Below, piece after piece: positions 13,298 to 20,282 of a DNA stretch of 20,540 bases. The notes under the pieces were generated by a model. That model saw nothing but the letters and a program-made list of their open reading frames with translations, searched no databases and was not told the origin of the DNA. The stretch is from the NCBI GenBank assembly GCA_016201685.1, contig JACQCJ010000082.1, forward strand, positions 1 to 20,540, in the 5' to 3' direction. The stretch's first letter is position 1. Every line of letters begins with the position of its first letter. Both the position numbers and the translations under genes were made by a program. The stretch comes from Candidatus Peregrinibacteria bacterium (GTDB lineage Bacteria > Patescibacteriota > Gracilibacteria > Peribacterales > Peribacteraceae).

Positions 13298-14980
13298 TCA
13301 TGCGTTTTGGACCGCTGCCACTGCCTTCTTTCTTACCGTCTTCTCCACGACGCGAGCGGCCACCTCTTCCTTCTTCCGTCCGTGCCGCACGTGCTCCGCG
13401 AGGACGATGCTGATGACGGAGGCGTACTTCTCGATGAAGTGGTTGTCGAAGATCTCGAGCTTCTTCTCCGGCGTCACGTAGAGGCTGAGGCTCCCCAGCA
13501 GCTCCCCGCGCAGGAGGAGCGGAATCACCATGAGGGAGCGCAGGTTGCTCTTCTTGGCCAGGTGCCGCGAGTGGTACGTCGTGACCTTCGCGATATCGAC
13601 GATCTTGAGTGGCCTGCCGAGTTCGTGCGCTTTGCGTGTGAGGCTCTCCGCGTAGCGGATGATCTTCTTGCCCCTCCAGTCTTCGCCCAGCCCGAAGGAG
13701 GAGATGGCCTCGAGGGTGTCGTTCCCGGGACGGTAGACCCGCAGCAGACACGCATCCACGCGCGTGAGCATGAGGACGGCATTCACGATGAAATCCCCGA
13801 CCGGCTGCAGATGCTCTTGCTGGGCACACAGCTCGATGAGATCGAAGACGTAGTCCATCTGGCGGCGGATGATCCCGAACTGGTTGTAGGCATCGCGGAG
13901 CTTCTGGTACTTCTGCGCGAGCTCTTCCTCGAAGGTCGTTTGCATCGTGATGTTGTGGAGGATGAGGAGCCAAGAAACCGGAGTCGTAGCGCCGTCGCTG
14001 AAGATCGGCGTGAGGGTGGCCGAGACGATGATCGGCTCCCCGTTTCGGTGCCGGGCCCGCAGCTCGAAGTTATCGCGAACCTCCCTCCCGCTGAGGATGT
14101 CCGCGACGTCGTCCTCCGCGAAGATCCGTGCGAGCGGCTGCCCGAGCATCTCGTCCCGCTTGTACCCGAAGGTGATCTTGGAACCGCGGTTCCACGACAT
14201 GATGCGCCCCTCCCCGTCCACCGTGAGGATCGCGTCGTGCGCGTACTGGATGGCGCCCGTGAGGATGCGCTCCTGTTCCTCCTTTTTCCTCAGCTGCGTG
14301 AGATCCAGGCAGATCCCCATGCTGCAGCCCTCGGGGAGCGGCGTGCCGCTCATGAGCACGGGCACGCGCCGGCCGCTCTTGGTGACCAGGACCGCCTCGT
14401 AACTGGAACTGATGCCCTGCTTGCGTTGGGTCCGATCGATCTTCCGCACGCGCTCACGGCTCTCGTCATCGAAGAGAAAGTACGAATCGAGTCCCTGAAG
14501 TTCCTCGAAGGAGTACTCGACGAGCTCGCAGAACTTCGGGTTCACGTACGCGGCCCGATGCTCGGCATCGATGATCCACACGGCCTCGTTCATGTGCTCC
14601 ACGAGCCGCGTGTAGATCGATTCCTGCTTCTTCTGGAACGTCAGGTCGGTCATGATGCCCATCGAGCCCCCGCCCGTCAGCGGCGTCCCGCTGATGAGCA
14701 CGTGGATGCGCTTGCCGCTCTTGGTGACGAGCGTCGTCTCGTAGGTGGAACTGATCCCGTGCGTTCGCTCGTTTGTATCCACCTGCCGCACGCGCTCGCG
14801 GCTCTGCGCATCCACGCAATCGTAGGAACTCTTCCCCACGATCTCCTCGGGCGTGTACTCCATCATCCGGCAGAACGCCGGGTTGACGTACGCGGTGTTC
14901 CCCTTCTCGTCCACCATCCATACGGCTTCGTTCATGTGCTCCACAAGGGTGCGCTCGAGGGGCGAGATTTCAGGATGCAT
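13298..14980 (-). CDS. PAS-PAS-PAS-GAF sensor protein without an output domain
   Basis: A 560-residue cytosolic sensor. PAS1 (about 8-116) and PAS2 (122-230) are near copies, both with LVEHMNEAVW, AYVNP, LVTKSG and SGTPL. PAS3 (240-348) is distinct (AHDAILTVDGEGRIMSWNRG, FGYKRDEMLG). A helical linker (350-376) leads to a GAF domain (about 378-530; segments DACLLRVYRPGNDTLEAISS and LRSLMVIPLLLRGELLGSLSL). The protein ends in a basic tail (GRKKEEVAARVVEKTVRKK). No histidine kinase, GGDEF, EAL, phosphatase or DNA-binding domain is present, so it must act through a partner. Its ATG overlaps the end of the alarmone synthetase gene by 11 bp, making that enzyme the obvious candidate. Ligands (haem, flavin or small molecules) cannot be inferred. 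Confidence 0.85.
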   Translation of the reverse strand: MHPEISPLERTLVEHMNEAVWMVDEKGNTAYVNPAFCRMMEYTPEEIVGKSSYDCVDAQSRERVRQVDTNERTHGISSTYETTLVTKSGKRIHVLISGTPLTGGGSMGIMTDLTFQKKQESIYTRLVEHMNEAVWIIDAEHRAAYVNPKFCELVEYSFEELQGLDSYFLFDDESRERVRKIDRTQRKQGISSSYEAVLVTKSGRRVPVLMSGTPLPEGCSMGICLDLTQLRKKEEQERILTGAIQYAHDAILTVDGEGRIMSWNRGSKITFGYKRDEMLGQPLARIFAEDDVADILSGREVRDNFELRARHRNGEPIIVSATLTPIFSDGATTPVSWLLILHNITMQTTFEEELAQKYQKLRDAYNQFGIIRRQMDYVFDLIELCAQQEHLQPVGDFIVNAVLMLTRVDACLLRVYRPGNDTLEAISSFGLGEDWRGKKIIRYAESLTRKAHELGRPLKIVDIAKVTTYHSRHLAKKSNLRSLMVIPLLLRGELLGSLSLYVTPEKKLEIFDNHFIEKYASVISIVLAEHVRHGRKKEEVAARVVEKTVRKKAVAAVQNA

Positions 14981-16064
14981 GGGCGACGGGGAGAAGCGGA
15001 GACGAGAGGATGCGCACGCGGTCGCCTTCCATGAGCGGCACATCGAGGGCGTTTGGACGATCGTTGATCACGGCCGCCACCGCCCGCTTCCCCAGGCCCG
15101 TGTGGATGCGGTAGGCGAAGTCGCGCGCGGTGGCGCCGCACTTAAGTCGAAGAAGATCGCCCGTGGGCGTGAAGCAGTAGACGGGATGCTCGCGAGCGGC
15201 GGCCTTGGAGAGCGAGTGGAAGTGTGAGAGGAGGGCTCTCTCCTTCTCCGTGAGGAGCGAGCTGCGCTTCGTCTCCGCGTAGAGCCAATGGCACGCCAGT
15301 CCTTGCTCGGCGAACTCATCCATCGCGGCGGTGCGAATCTGCACTTCGATGGGGAGATCGAGTTCCGGCAGCACGCCGTTGAGAATGGTGTGGAGGCTCT
15401 GGTAGCCGTTGATTTTGGGAATGGTGACATAGTCCTTGAAGCAGTGGACAACGGGCTGGAACCGATCGTGGAGCAAATCCAGCACCGCGAAGCATCGCTC
15501 GCTCTCGCTGTCGGCGAGAATGATCCGAAACGCGAAGAGATCTCTGAGCTCGAGCGCATCGTCGTAGCGCTTGCGCTCGAGTTTTCGGTGGATGCTGTAA
15601 ACATTCTTGTACCGCCCTTCGACGGTGGAGGGAACCCCTTCCTCCTCGAGGAGCGTGCGGAGGATCTGCGTGATCGCCGCGATCGTGCGCACGGAGCGCC
15701 GTCGGTAACGCGAGAGCAAGCTGTCGACGCTGCGGTAGGCACGCGGATCGACGATGCGGAAGCATGCGGTATCCATGGCGGTCTTCTCACGGAAGAGCCC
15801 GAACCGCTCGCAGAGAGGAGAGAGAATACGGAGGTAGCGCATGGCGAGGAGACGAACGACGGGACGCTTCGCCGTTGTGAGGCTCGCGCGCATCCGCGCG
15901 AGGAACGCTCCGATGAGGTGCGGGCACACCGTCAATTCGCGGAGGAAATATTCCGTGAGCAACGCATCGTTGCGCGTGCCTTCCTCCGCCTGCAACAGGA
16001 ACGAAAGCCACCGCTCCACGCGCGCCCGGTTTGCATTCTTGCCAGGGGAAAGATGTCCTTTCAT
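14970..16064 (-). CDS. RelA/SpoT-family alarmone synthetase with TGS domain, no HD hydrolase domain
   Basis: A 364-residue (p)ppGpp synthetase homologue. The synthetase domain (about 150-262) shows YKNVYSIHRKLERKRYDD, ELRDLFAFRIIL, CFKDYVTIPKINGYQSLHT (208-226) and EVQIRTAAMDEFAEQGLACHW (240-260). A TGS domain follows (295-354; VYCFTPTGDLLRLKCGAT). Bifunctional enzymes carry RxKD and RelA ExDD before GYQS; here it is CxKD. The first 95 residues are helical with no HDxxED motif, and the region SPLCERFGLFREKTAMDTACF corresponds to the segment that normally follows the hydrolase domain. C-terminal ACT/zinc-finger regulatory domains are absent. It should therefore make but not degrade the alarmone. 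ATG 16064 is preferred over upstream TTG 16097; TATGCT (16079-16084, minus strand) may be its -10 box. The gene overlaps the PAS/GAF sensor by 11 bp. Confidence 0.9.
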   Translation of the reverse strand: MKGHLSPGKNANRARVERWLSFLLQAEEGTRNDALLTEYFLRELTVCPHLIGAFLARMRASLTTAKRPVVRLLAMRYLRILSPLCERFGLFREKTAMDTACFRIVDPRAYRSVDSLLSRYRRRSVRTIAAITQILRTLLEEEGVPSTVEGRYKNVYSIHRKLERKRYDDALELRDLFAFRIILADSESERCFAVLDLLHDRFQPVVHCFKDYVTIPKINGYQSLHTILNGVLPELDLPIEVQIRTAAMDEFAEQGLACHWLYAETKRSSLLTEKERALLSHFHSLSKAAAREHPVYCFTPTGDLLRLKCGATARDFAYRIHTGLGKRAVAAVINDRPNALDVPLMEGDRVRILSSPLLPVAHAS

Positions 16065-16166
16065 AGAAACAGCCGGTGAGCATACCCCCACGCACAAGAA
16101 AGCGCCTTAATTCTGAGGGAGAGGGCTACGAAGGAGTGGCTGCAAGAGCAAAAACCGCATGAAAGG

Positions 16167-16199
16167 AATCCCGTTGTTGGTTAGGCCAACAACGGGATT
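16167..16199. terminator. Perfect 14-bp hairpin at the left edge of the epimerase island
   Basis: AATCCCGTTGTTGG (16167-16180) pairs perfectly with CCAACAACGGGATT (16186-16199) around TTAGG. It lies 36 bp past the stop of the minus-strand epimerase, suiting a terminator for it, but no long T-run follows on either strand. The flanking 16065-16235 contains no gene. Confidence 0.6.
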
Positions 16200-16235
16200 T
16201 CCAGTGATCTTCGACAGGCACGTTGGGGAATGTGC

Positions 16236-17174
16236 CTATTGGATTATCGTCACACCATTTTTTTCGAGAGTCTGGCGAGTGGTGTTGATTCCGCCAGGTT
16301 CGTCCACGGGGTCGGGGAGGCCCGTTCCCAGTTCAGGACTGTTCGCCCGGACGAGGGCGCAAAACGGCTCGTTGGTCGCAGTCAGGCCGTCGACACCGAC
16401 TTCCTTAAGGGCAGGGATGACACCGTTCTGACCGGACCAGTCGATGGTGTCATCCTGGCCACCGGCAGGACGACGCCCGCTGCCATTGAGATGAAGATGG
16501 AAGATGCGTTTGCCGAGACGACGGATGCAAACGCCTTGCTCGAATCGTCGCTCTTCGAAGTGAAACGAGTCGTAATGGACGCCGAACAGGTCACCAGAGA
16601 TTTTGCTGTTGAGCATGTCAACGATCTGGATGGTGGTATCGATGTTCTGCACCACCCGGTCTTCGCCGGCTCGGAGCAATTCGATGGCAACCCGCACGCC
16701 AGCTGCCTTGAGATCGGGTTCAAGAGTTTGGTAGAAACGCAAGATACGCCGGTTCAATTCGTCTTGGGAAAGCTCGTAGTCTTTCCCCAAGACCCAGCAG
16801 CTGGGCCCGACGATCAGATCGATCTCGATGCCCAATGTGCGCAGCTCGAGAATGAAACCGAAGGTCTGCCTGAAGTTTGTCACTGCTTGTTGGAACGGTG
16901 ACTCCTCGTCGGACAACGGGTCTCCCAAAGGGGGAGGTGCATTATCTTTTCCAGGGGGAAAGAAGATGCACATGATGGCCCGGCTCATGCCGCCTGCTTT
17001 GAGGGCGCTTGCCGTTTCAGTAGCGCTCATCTGATTCAGGGCATGGAAGATCAGCTCGAAGACGCTTGCACCGGCGCTCTTCGCTTTTGCGACGGCATCC
17101 GTCAAGAGATGACCCTGTCCTGCAACCAGTGTCCACAGGAAGGCGAGCCAATGCCCGCCAAGTCGAATATTCAT
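16236..17174 (-). CDS. Sugar epimerase/isomerase, TIM barrel (psicose/tagatose 3-epimerase-like)
   Basis: A 312-residue xylose-isomerase-like TIM barrel (AP endonuclease 2 superfamily), resembling ketose 3-epimerases. The four expected metal ligands are visible: Glu in RVAIELLRAG, Asp in FGVHYDSFHFE, His in RIFHLHLNGSGRRP and Glu in LTATNEPFC. The segment HLNGSGRRPAGGQDDTIDW fits the family's loop before the last ligand. Substrate could be a ketohexose, ketopentose or inositol derivative. ATG 17174 has a Shine-Dalgarno site (GGAGA, 6 nt away), unlike most genes in the window. It is divergent from a second barrel protein. CTG leucine codons and the general codon texture differ from the arg operon, suggesting transfer. 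Confidence 0.78.
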   Translation of the reverse strand: MNIRLGGHWLAFLWTLVAGQGHLLTDAVAKAKSAGASVFELIFHALNQMSATETASALKAGGMSRAIMCIFFPPGKDNAPPPLGDPLSDEESPFQQAVTNFRQTFGFILELRTLGIEIDLIVGPSCWVLGKDYELSQDELNRRILRFYQTLEPDLKAAGVRVAIELLRAGEDRVVQNIDTTIQIVDMLNSKISGDLFGVHYDSFHFEERRFEQGVCIRRLGKRIFHLHLNGSGRRPAGGQDDTIDWSGQNGVIPALKEVGVDGLTATNEPFCALVRANSPELGTGLPDPVDEPGGINTTRQTLEKNGVTIIQ

Positions 17175-17587
17175 GCTTAGTCTCCAAAAACGTTGTGAAT
17201 ACGATGGAAGTTCCCCAACTTCTGTCAAAGATCACATCCTCTAGCGCAACGAGCGCAGAGCATATGATGATACTGGTTTTCTCCTCTCTGGATCCAGAGG
17301 AAATAATGGACTCCAGCTCTACTACGGAGTGGATTCCTCATCACTCTTCTTCTAGCTTTTCCCCTCAAAAAGCTGAATACTGTCCGACCGGCTTTCTTTT
17401 TTGGAAGCTGGAGAGCTCTTTGGGAGCATCGGCTCACGTTTCAAAAAAATGACTGCAGCAGCGTGGATTTTTTGAAGACAGGGTGCTGCAGTCACGAGTG
17501 TGACATGTATATGCAAACTTCTCAGAAGGGTTTCTGAGGAGTCGGTCGATGATCGACCACGCATGTGCCGCAGTTGAGGTTTTTGTT
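17175..17587. promoter_or_regulatory. 413-bp divergent intergenic region dense in dyad symmetry
   Basis: No convincing gene is present. Inverted repeats: GAAGTT-CCCC-AACTTC (17207-17222, in the leader of the minus-strand gene), CTCTGGATCCAGAG (17286-17299), AGCTTTT/AAAAGCT (17354-17360 and 17368-17374), TGACTGCAGCA/TGCTGCAGTCA (17450-17460 and 17484-17494), CTCAGAA/TTCTGAG (17521-17527 and 17532-17538), and GGTCGAT-G-ATCGACC (17544-17558). The last two lie in the probable leader of the plus-strand gene, 30-70 nt before its start. Operators and leader hairpins are both possible. I could not place a convincing -35/-10 pair. Confidence 0.55.
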
Positions 17588-18757
17588 ATGGGATACAAGC
17601 AAACGCTGAAGCATCGCTTCGGCAAACATTCCTACCACCAGATCGGGTTGGTGCGGGGACAATTCGGGGGGGTGCCGATGTCCCCGTGGCTCAAATTCCT
17701 GCAAGAAGCAGGATTTGACGGCTGGGAGGAGGCCAGCTGGGAACTGGACCTCGACCGGTGCTCGACCCACGACGGCGTCGTGGCTTACGCCAAGGAACGC
17801 CTCGAACTGGCGAAAAAGCATGGCCTGGAGATTTTTACAGTCGCCGCGCATTTGCAAGGCCAGGCTCTCGGCGACGAGCCCAGCGCCAAGACCCTGCAAT
17901 TTGTTGGCGGTCCTCCACTGGCCGCTTACAAAGAATGGCGCGACAAGGGCAATCATCCGCCGCGTACAAACCCTTACTATGTTCCGGACGATGTCGGCCA
18001 GATGATCCACGAAAAGGCTGCCAAGGATCTGGTCAACTGCATCCGCCTGGCACATCATCTGGGGGCACTCCAGAATCGCAAGGTTGCGGTGCCTGGCTTT
18101 GTCGGTTCGCCAGCGCATTGCTGGTCTCATTTCTTCGGCTTCCCGCCATTACCCACCAAACTCGGCGGCCACATCATCCCCGACGTCCGCGAAGTCAGCC
18201 TGGAACTGCTGGTCGAAAGGTTCAAGCCAGTGTTCGAGGCATGCAAGAAGTATGGCGTCACCTATGATCTCGAATGTCATCCAAGCGAGCGCGCAATGGG
18301 CGACATTGAGTCGGCGACCGATTACTTGGCCGCCCTCGACAAGGCAGGTTATGCTGACATCACCGGCTTCAATCTCGACGGCTCGCATCTCGAATGGCAA
18401 GGCGTGTCCGTCATCCAGTTCATTCGCGAGTTCGGCGACCGGATTCACTGCGCCCATATCAAGGGCGTACAAGTGAGTCGGGAGCACACCCGCGCCGGGC
18501 TCCTGGGCGGCCATCGACCAATGGGTCACCGCCACAACGGCTGGAATTTTGTTACGGCAGGGACGGCCCGCGATGCCAACAAAGTCGAAGAAGTCTTGAT
18601 CGAGCTGAATCGTGTTGGGTTCGACGGGGCCGTCAGCATCGAATGGGAGGACAATGACGCCGAGCAACACGCTGGCGCCGTTACTGCGTTGGCCAATGTC
18701 CACCACGCGGATTTGCCACCAAGCGGCATGCGGCATGACGAGCAACTCAAAGTTTAA
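17588..18757 (+). CDS. Sugar phosphate isomerase/epimerase-like TIM-barrel protein
   Basis: A 389-residue xylose-isomerase-like TIM barrel of the kind annotated as sugar phosphate isomerase/epimerase. Likely metal ligands are Glu in TYDLECHPSE, Asp in GFNLDGSHLEWQG, His in RIHCAHIKGV and Glu in GAVSIEWEDND. A loop with many His and Gly (LLGGHRPMGHRHNGWNF) may line the active site. It is longer than the usual 280-320 aa, with an insertion near GNHPPRTNPYYVPDDVGQ. ATG 17588 has GAGG 8 nt upstream; the frame is open to 17549, but those codons overlap the GGTCGAT palindrome. It is paired head-to-head with another barrel protein, suggesting a joint catabolic step for an unusual sugar or polyol. 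Codon use is rich in CTG, GGC and GAA/AAG, unlike its neighbours. Confidence 0.78.
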   Translation: MGYKQTLKHRFGKHSYHQIGLVRGQFGGVPMSPWLKFLQEAGFDGWEEASWELDLDRCSTHDGVVAYAKERLELAKKHGLEIFTVAAHLQGQALGDEPSAKTLQFVGGPPLAAYKEWRDKGNHPPRTNPYYVPDDVGQMIHEKAAKDLVNCIRLAHHLGALQNRKVAVPGFVGSPAHCWSHFFGFPPLPTKLGGHIIPDVREVSLELLVERFKPVFEACKKYGVTYDLECHPSERAMGDIESATDYLAALDKAGYADITGFNLDGSHLEWQGVSVIQFIREFGDRIHCAHIKGVQVSREHTRAGLLGGHRPMGHRHNGWNFVTAGTARDANKVEEVLIELNRVGFDGAVSIEWEDNDAEQHAGAVTALANVHHADLPPSGMRHDEQLKV

Positions 18758-18767
18758 GAGTTGCTCG
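18739..18767 (+). terminator. 10-bp hairpin spanning the stop codon
   Basis: CGAGCAACTC (18739-18748) pairs with GAGTTGCTCG (18758-18767), with the TAA stop (18755-18757) in the 9-nt loop. A/T-rich sequence follows (AATTTAAAAC). It could end or protect the transcript. Confidence 0.45.
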
Positions 18768-18799
18768 AATTTAAAACGTGAATCGATCGCCCAAGGAGT

Positions 18800-18821
18800 G
18801 GGGCAGGTGAAAGCCTGCCCC
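18800..18821 (+). terminator. Intrinsic terminator at the right edge of the epimerase island
   Basis: GGGGCAGG (18800-18807) pairs with CCTGCCCC (18814-18821) around TGAAAG, followed by GTTTCTTG. The T-run is weak, but the stem is perfect and GC-rich. The rest of 18758-18936 shows no gene. Confidence 0.6.
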
Positions 18822-18936
18822 GTTTCTTGAACGTGGGATTTTTCCAAACGCTTCAGATCAGAATCACATCCCGACGAACATTTTCGTGAGATTCTTCTTC
18901 TCCAAACGTCTTATGAGCGTATCCTTCCCCTGAACC

Positions 18937-19605
18937 ATGAAAAAAACGCTTGGGATCATTCTCGGGTTCCTCGCCATCGTCCTCGCGACCGCATCTGCGC
19001 TGGCGCAGACGGCATCCATAGCCGCATCCGTGAATGGTGCCTGCATGCAGGCGGCCGTGGCGACGAGGGACAATGCCTTCATCGGGGCGTACAACACATA
19101 CAATGTCTCCGTAACGACGGCGCTCGCGGCACGCAGGGATGCGCAGGTGGCAGCGTGGGCACTCGCGAATATGCAGCAGCAAAAGCGCGCTCTCCACGAT
19201 GCCGATGTTGCCTTCAGCGCGGCGTACAACCAAGCATCGCTCAAGCTCCTGCGGACCAAGCAATCGATTTCCCTGCAATTCCAGAGGGCGGGCATCGCCT
19301 GCGGAAAAGAGGACATCGTGCGTTCCTCCCCTTCTTTCTCCCTCTCTTCCTGCCCCATAGAAGAGCATCCCGCGCCGCCGCGAGGCTGCACGTACGAGTG
19401 CGCGATGACGGCGACGATCGGCTCGTGCGCGCACTGCACATTGGTCTGCCCGAACACGCCCCCTGCATGCTCCAAGGGGGAATGCGGACCGGCGATGGGC
19501 ATGCCGAACCGGCTGTGCAGCGACGGCTCCGTCGGCGGGCCCTCGTGCGATCGACTCTCGGACGGCCGCTGCGGCTGGGTGATCCATCAATGCCCGAAAT
19601 CTTGA
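18937..19605 (+). CDS. Secreted Cys-rich protein, two-domain paralogue of the 10570 protein
   Basis: A 222-residue exported protein. Residues 1-23 are a signal peptide (MKKTLGIILGFLAIVLATASALA). Residues 30-124 repeat the domain of the 10570 protein: VNGACMQAAVATRD at the start and GIACGK at the end, with C36 and C122 in equivalent places. A Ser-rich linker (129-138) leads to a C-terminal module (139-219) with 12 Cys, including CTYECAMTATIGSCAHC and a final CSDGSVGGPSC...GRCGWVIHQCP unit, which looks like a compact disulfide-rich secreted domain. The function is unknown. ATG 18937 follows a C/T-rich leader (TATCCTTCCCCTGAACC); TATGAG at 18912-18917 may be the -10 box. Confidence 0.72.
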   Translation: MKKTLGIILGFLAIVLATASALAQTASIAASVNGACMQAAVATRDNAFIGAYNTYNVSVTTALAARRDAQVAAWALANMQQQKRALHDADVAFSAAYNQASLKLLRTKQSISLQFQRAGIACGKEDIVRSSPSFSLSSCPIEEHPAPPRGCTYECAMTATIGSCAHCTLVCPNTPPACSKGECGPAMGMPNRLCSDGSVGGPSCDRLSDGRCGWVIHQCPKS

Positions 19606-19613
19606 TGGTCGAT

Positions 19614-19642
19614 TTGGTGACGGCATCGACGCGCTCTATCAT
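19614..19642 (+). promoter_or_regulatory. Promoter of the PEP carboxylase gene
   Basis: TTGGTG (19614-19619), a 17-bp spacer and TATCAT (19637-19642). As in the TrmB-like gene, exactly six bases separate the -10 box from the start codon (ATG 19649), consistent with a leaderless message. Confidence 0.45.
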
Positions 19643-19648
19643 GAAGCC

Positions 19649-20263
19649 ATGCCCTGGCCGCCCGTGACGATGGCGACGCAACATCCGGATAATGCGTGCG
19701 CGCCGTGGTGGAGGGAGGACGCATTCATCCCGACCCAGGACGAGATTACGGAACTCCTGACGCTCTTCCGGCAACTCCCCATCGATGAGTACATGTGGGA
19801 TTGGGAGGGGAAATTCGTGGATGAAGCCGTGGGGGAGAAGCTCTTCTCCCGCGCGCGGGAATTCTTCGAGGCGCATCCGCTGGGCAGAGACGTCCATCTG
19901 ACCTACCGCATCCCGGCGTGGGAGGATGGCAAGACACATCGCATGGCGCGGGCCTTCATGAGCATCCTCTCGCTTGCGGACCTGGCGCGGGAAATCGGGA
20001 TGAACGATGCTCCGGTGACCGAGATGTTCCTGCCGCTCACGACGAATGGGGAGCAACCGCTCGCGGTATTACGCGCCTTCCGGGAGACCGCGGAATACCA
20101 CCGCGCGATCTTTCACGGATCACGGCAGGAAGAGGGTGACCTTGCGCGGATGATCCGCGTGACGCCGCTCGTGGAGGACGTCGATTCGCTCTTCGGGGAA
20201 CCTTGGCGATCGTGGAGACGACAGTCTGACCCTTGGTCACCTTGCCGAAGATTGTGTAATTAG
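19649..20263 (+). pseudogene. ppcA: Archaeal-type phosphoenolpyruvate carboxylase, 3'-truncated
   Basis: The N-terminal part of an archaeal-type PEP carboxylase, which carboxylates PEP to oxaloacetate to refill the TCA cycle. Clear marks are TMATQHPDNA (residues 7-16), FIPTQDEI and DEYMWDWEGKFVDEAV (46-61). Homology-like sequence runs to PLVEDVDSLF near residue 182; the frame then reads unrelated residues (GEPWRSWRRQSDPW) to a stop at 20261-20263. Full-length enzymes are about 480-540 aa, so the rest, including the later catalytic Arg motifs, is missing. The break coincides with an antisense cyclophilin fragment at 20196-20282 and an IS110-like element beyond. It is probably inactive, unless an intact copy exists elsewhere or the junction is an assembly error. 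ATG 19670 is an alternative start. Confidence 0.85.
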
Positions 20264-20282
20264 GAGAGTGTCCATGATCGTG
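20196..20282 (-). pseudogene. Cyclophilin-type peptidyl-prolyl isomerase fragment
   Basis: Read on the minus strand, these 29 codons include HSPNYTIFGKVTKGQTVV and then STIAKVP, matching the conserved C-terminal segment of cyclophilin PPIases (pattern YTIFGKVxxGxxVVxxIAxV). In-frame continuation upstream meets TAA two codons beyond the matching part, and the rest of the enzyme is absent. The fragment fills the space between the truncated PEP carboxylase and the IS110-like transposase gene, so it is a rearrangement remnant. Confidence 0.75.

Noticed and set aside
13226..15034. A 602-codon open frame on the plus strand opposite the PAS/GAF sensor
   Set aside because: It is the antisense of a clear multi-domain protein. 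Its translation is rich in Arg, Glu, His and Pro with no motif, a result of GC-skewed third positions in the sense strand.
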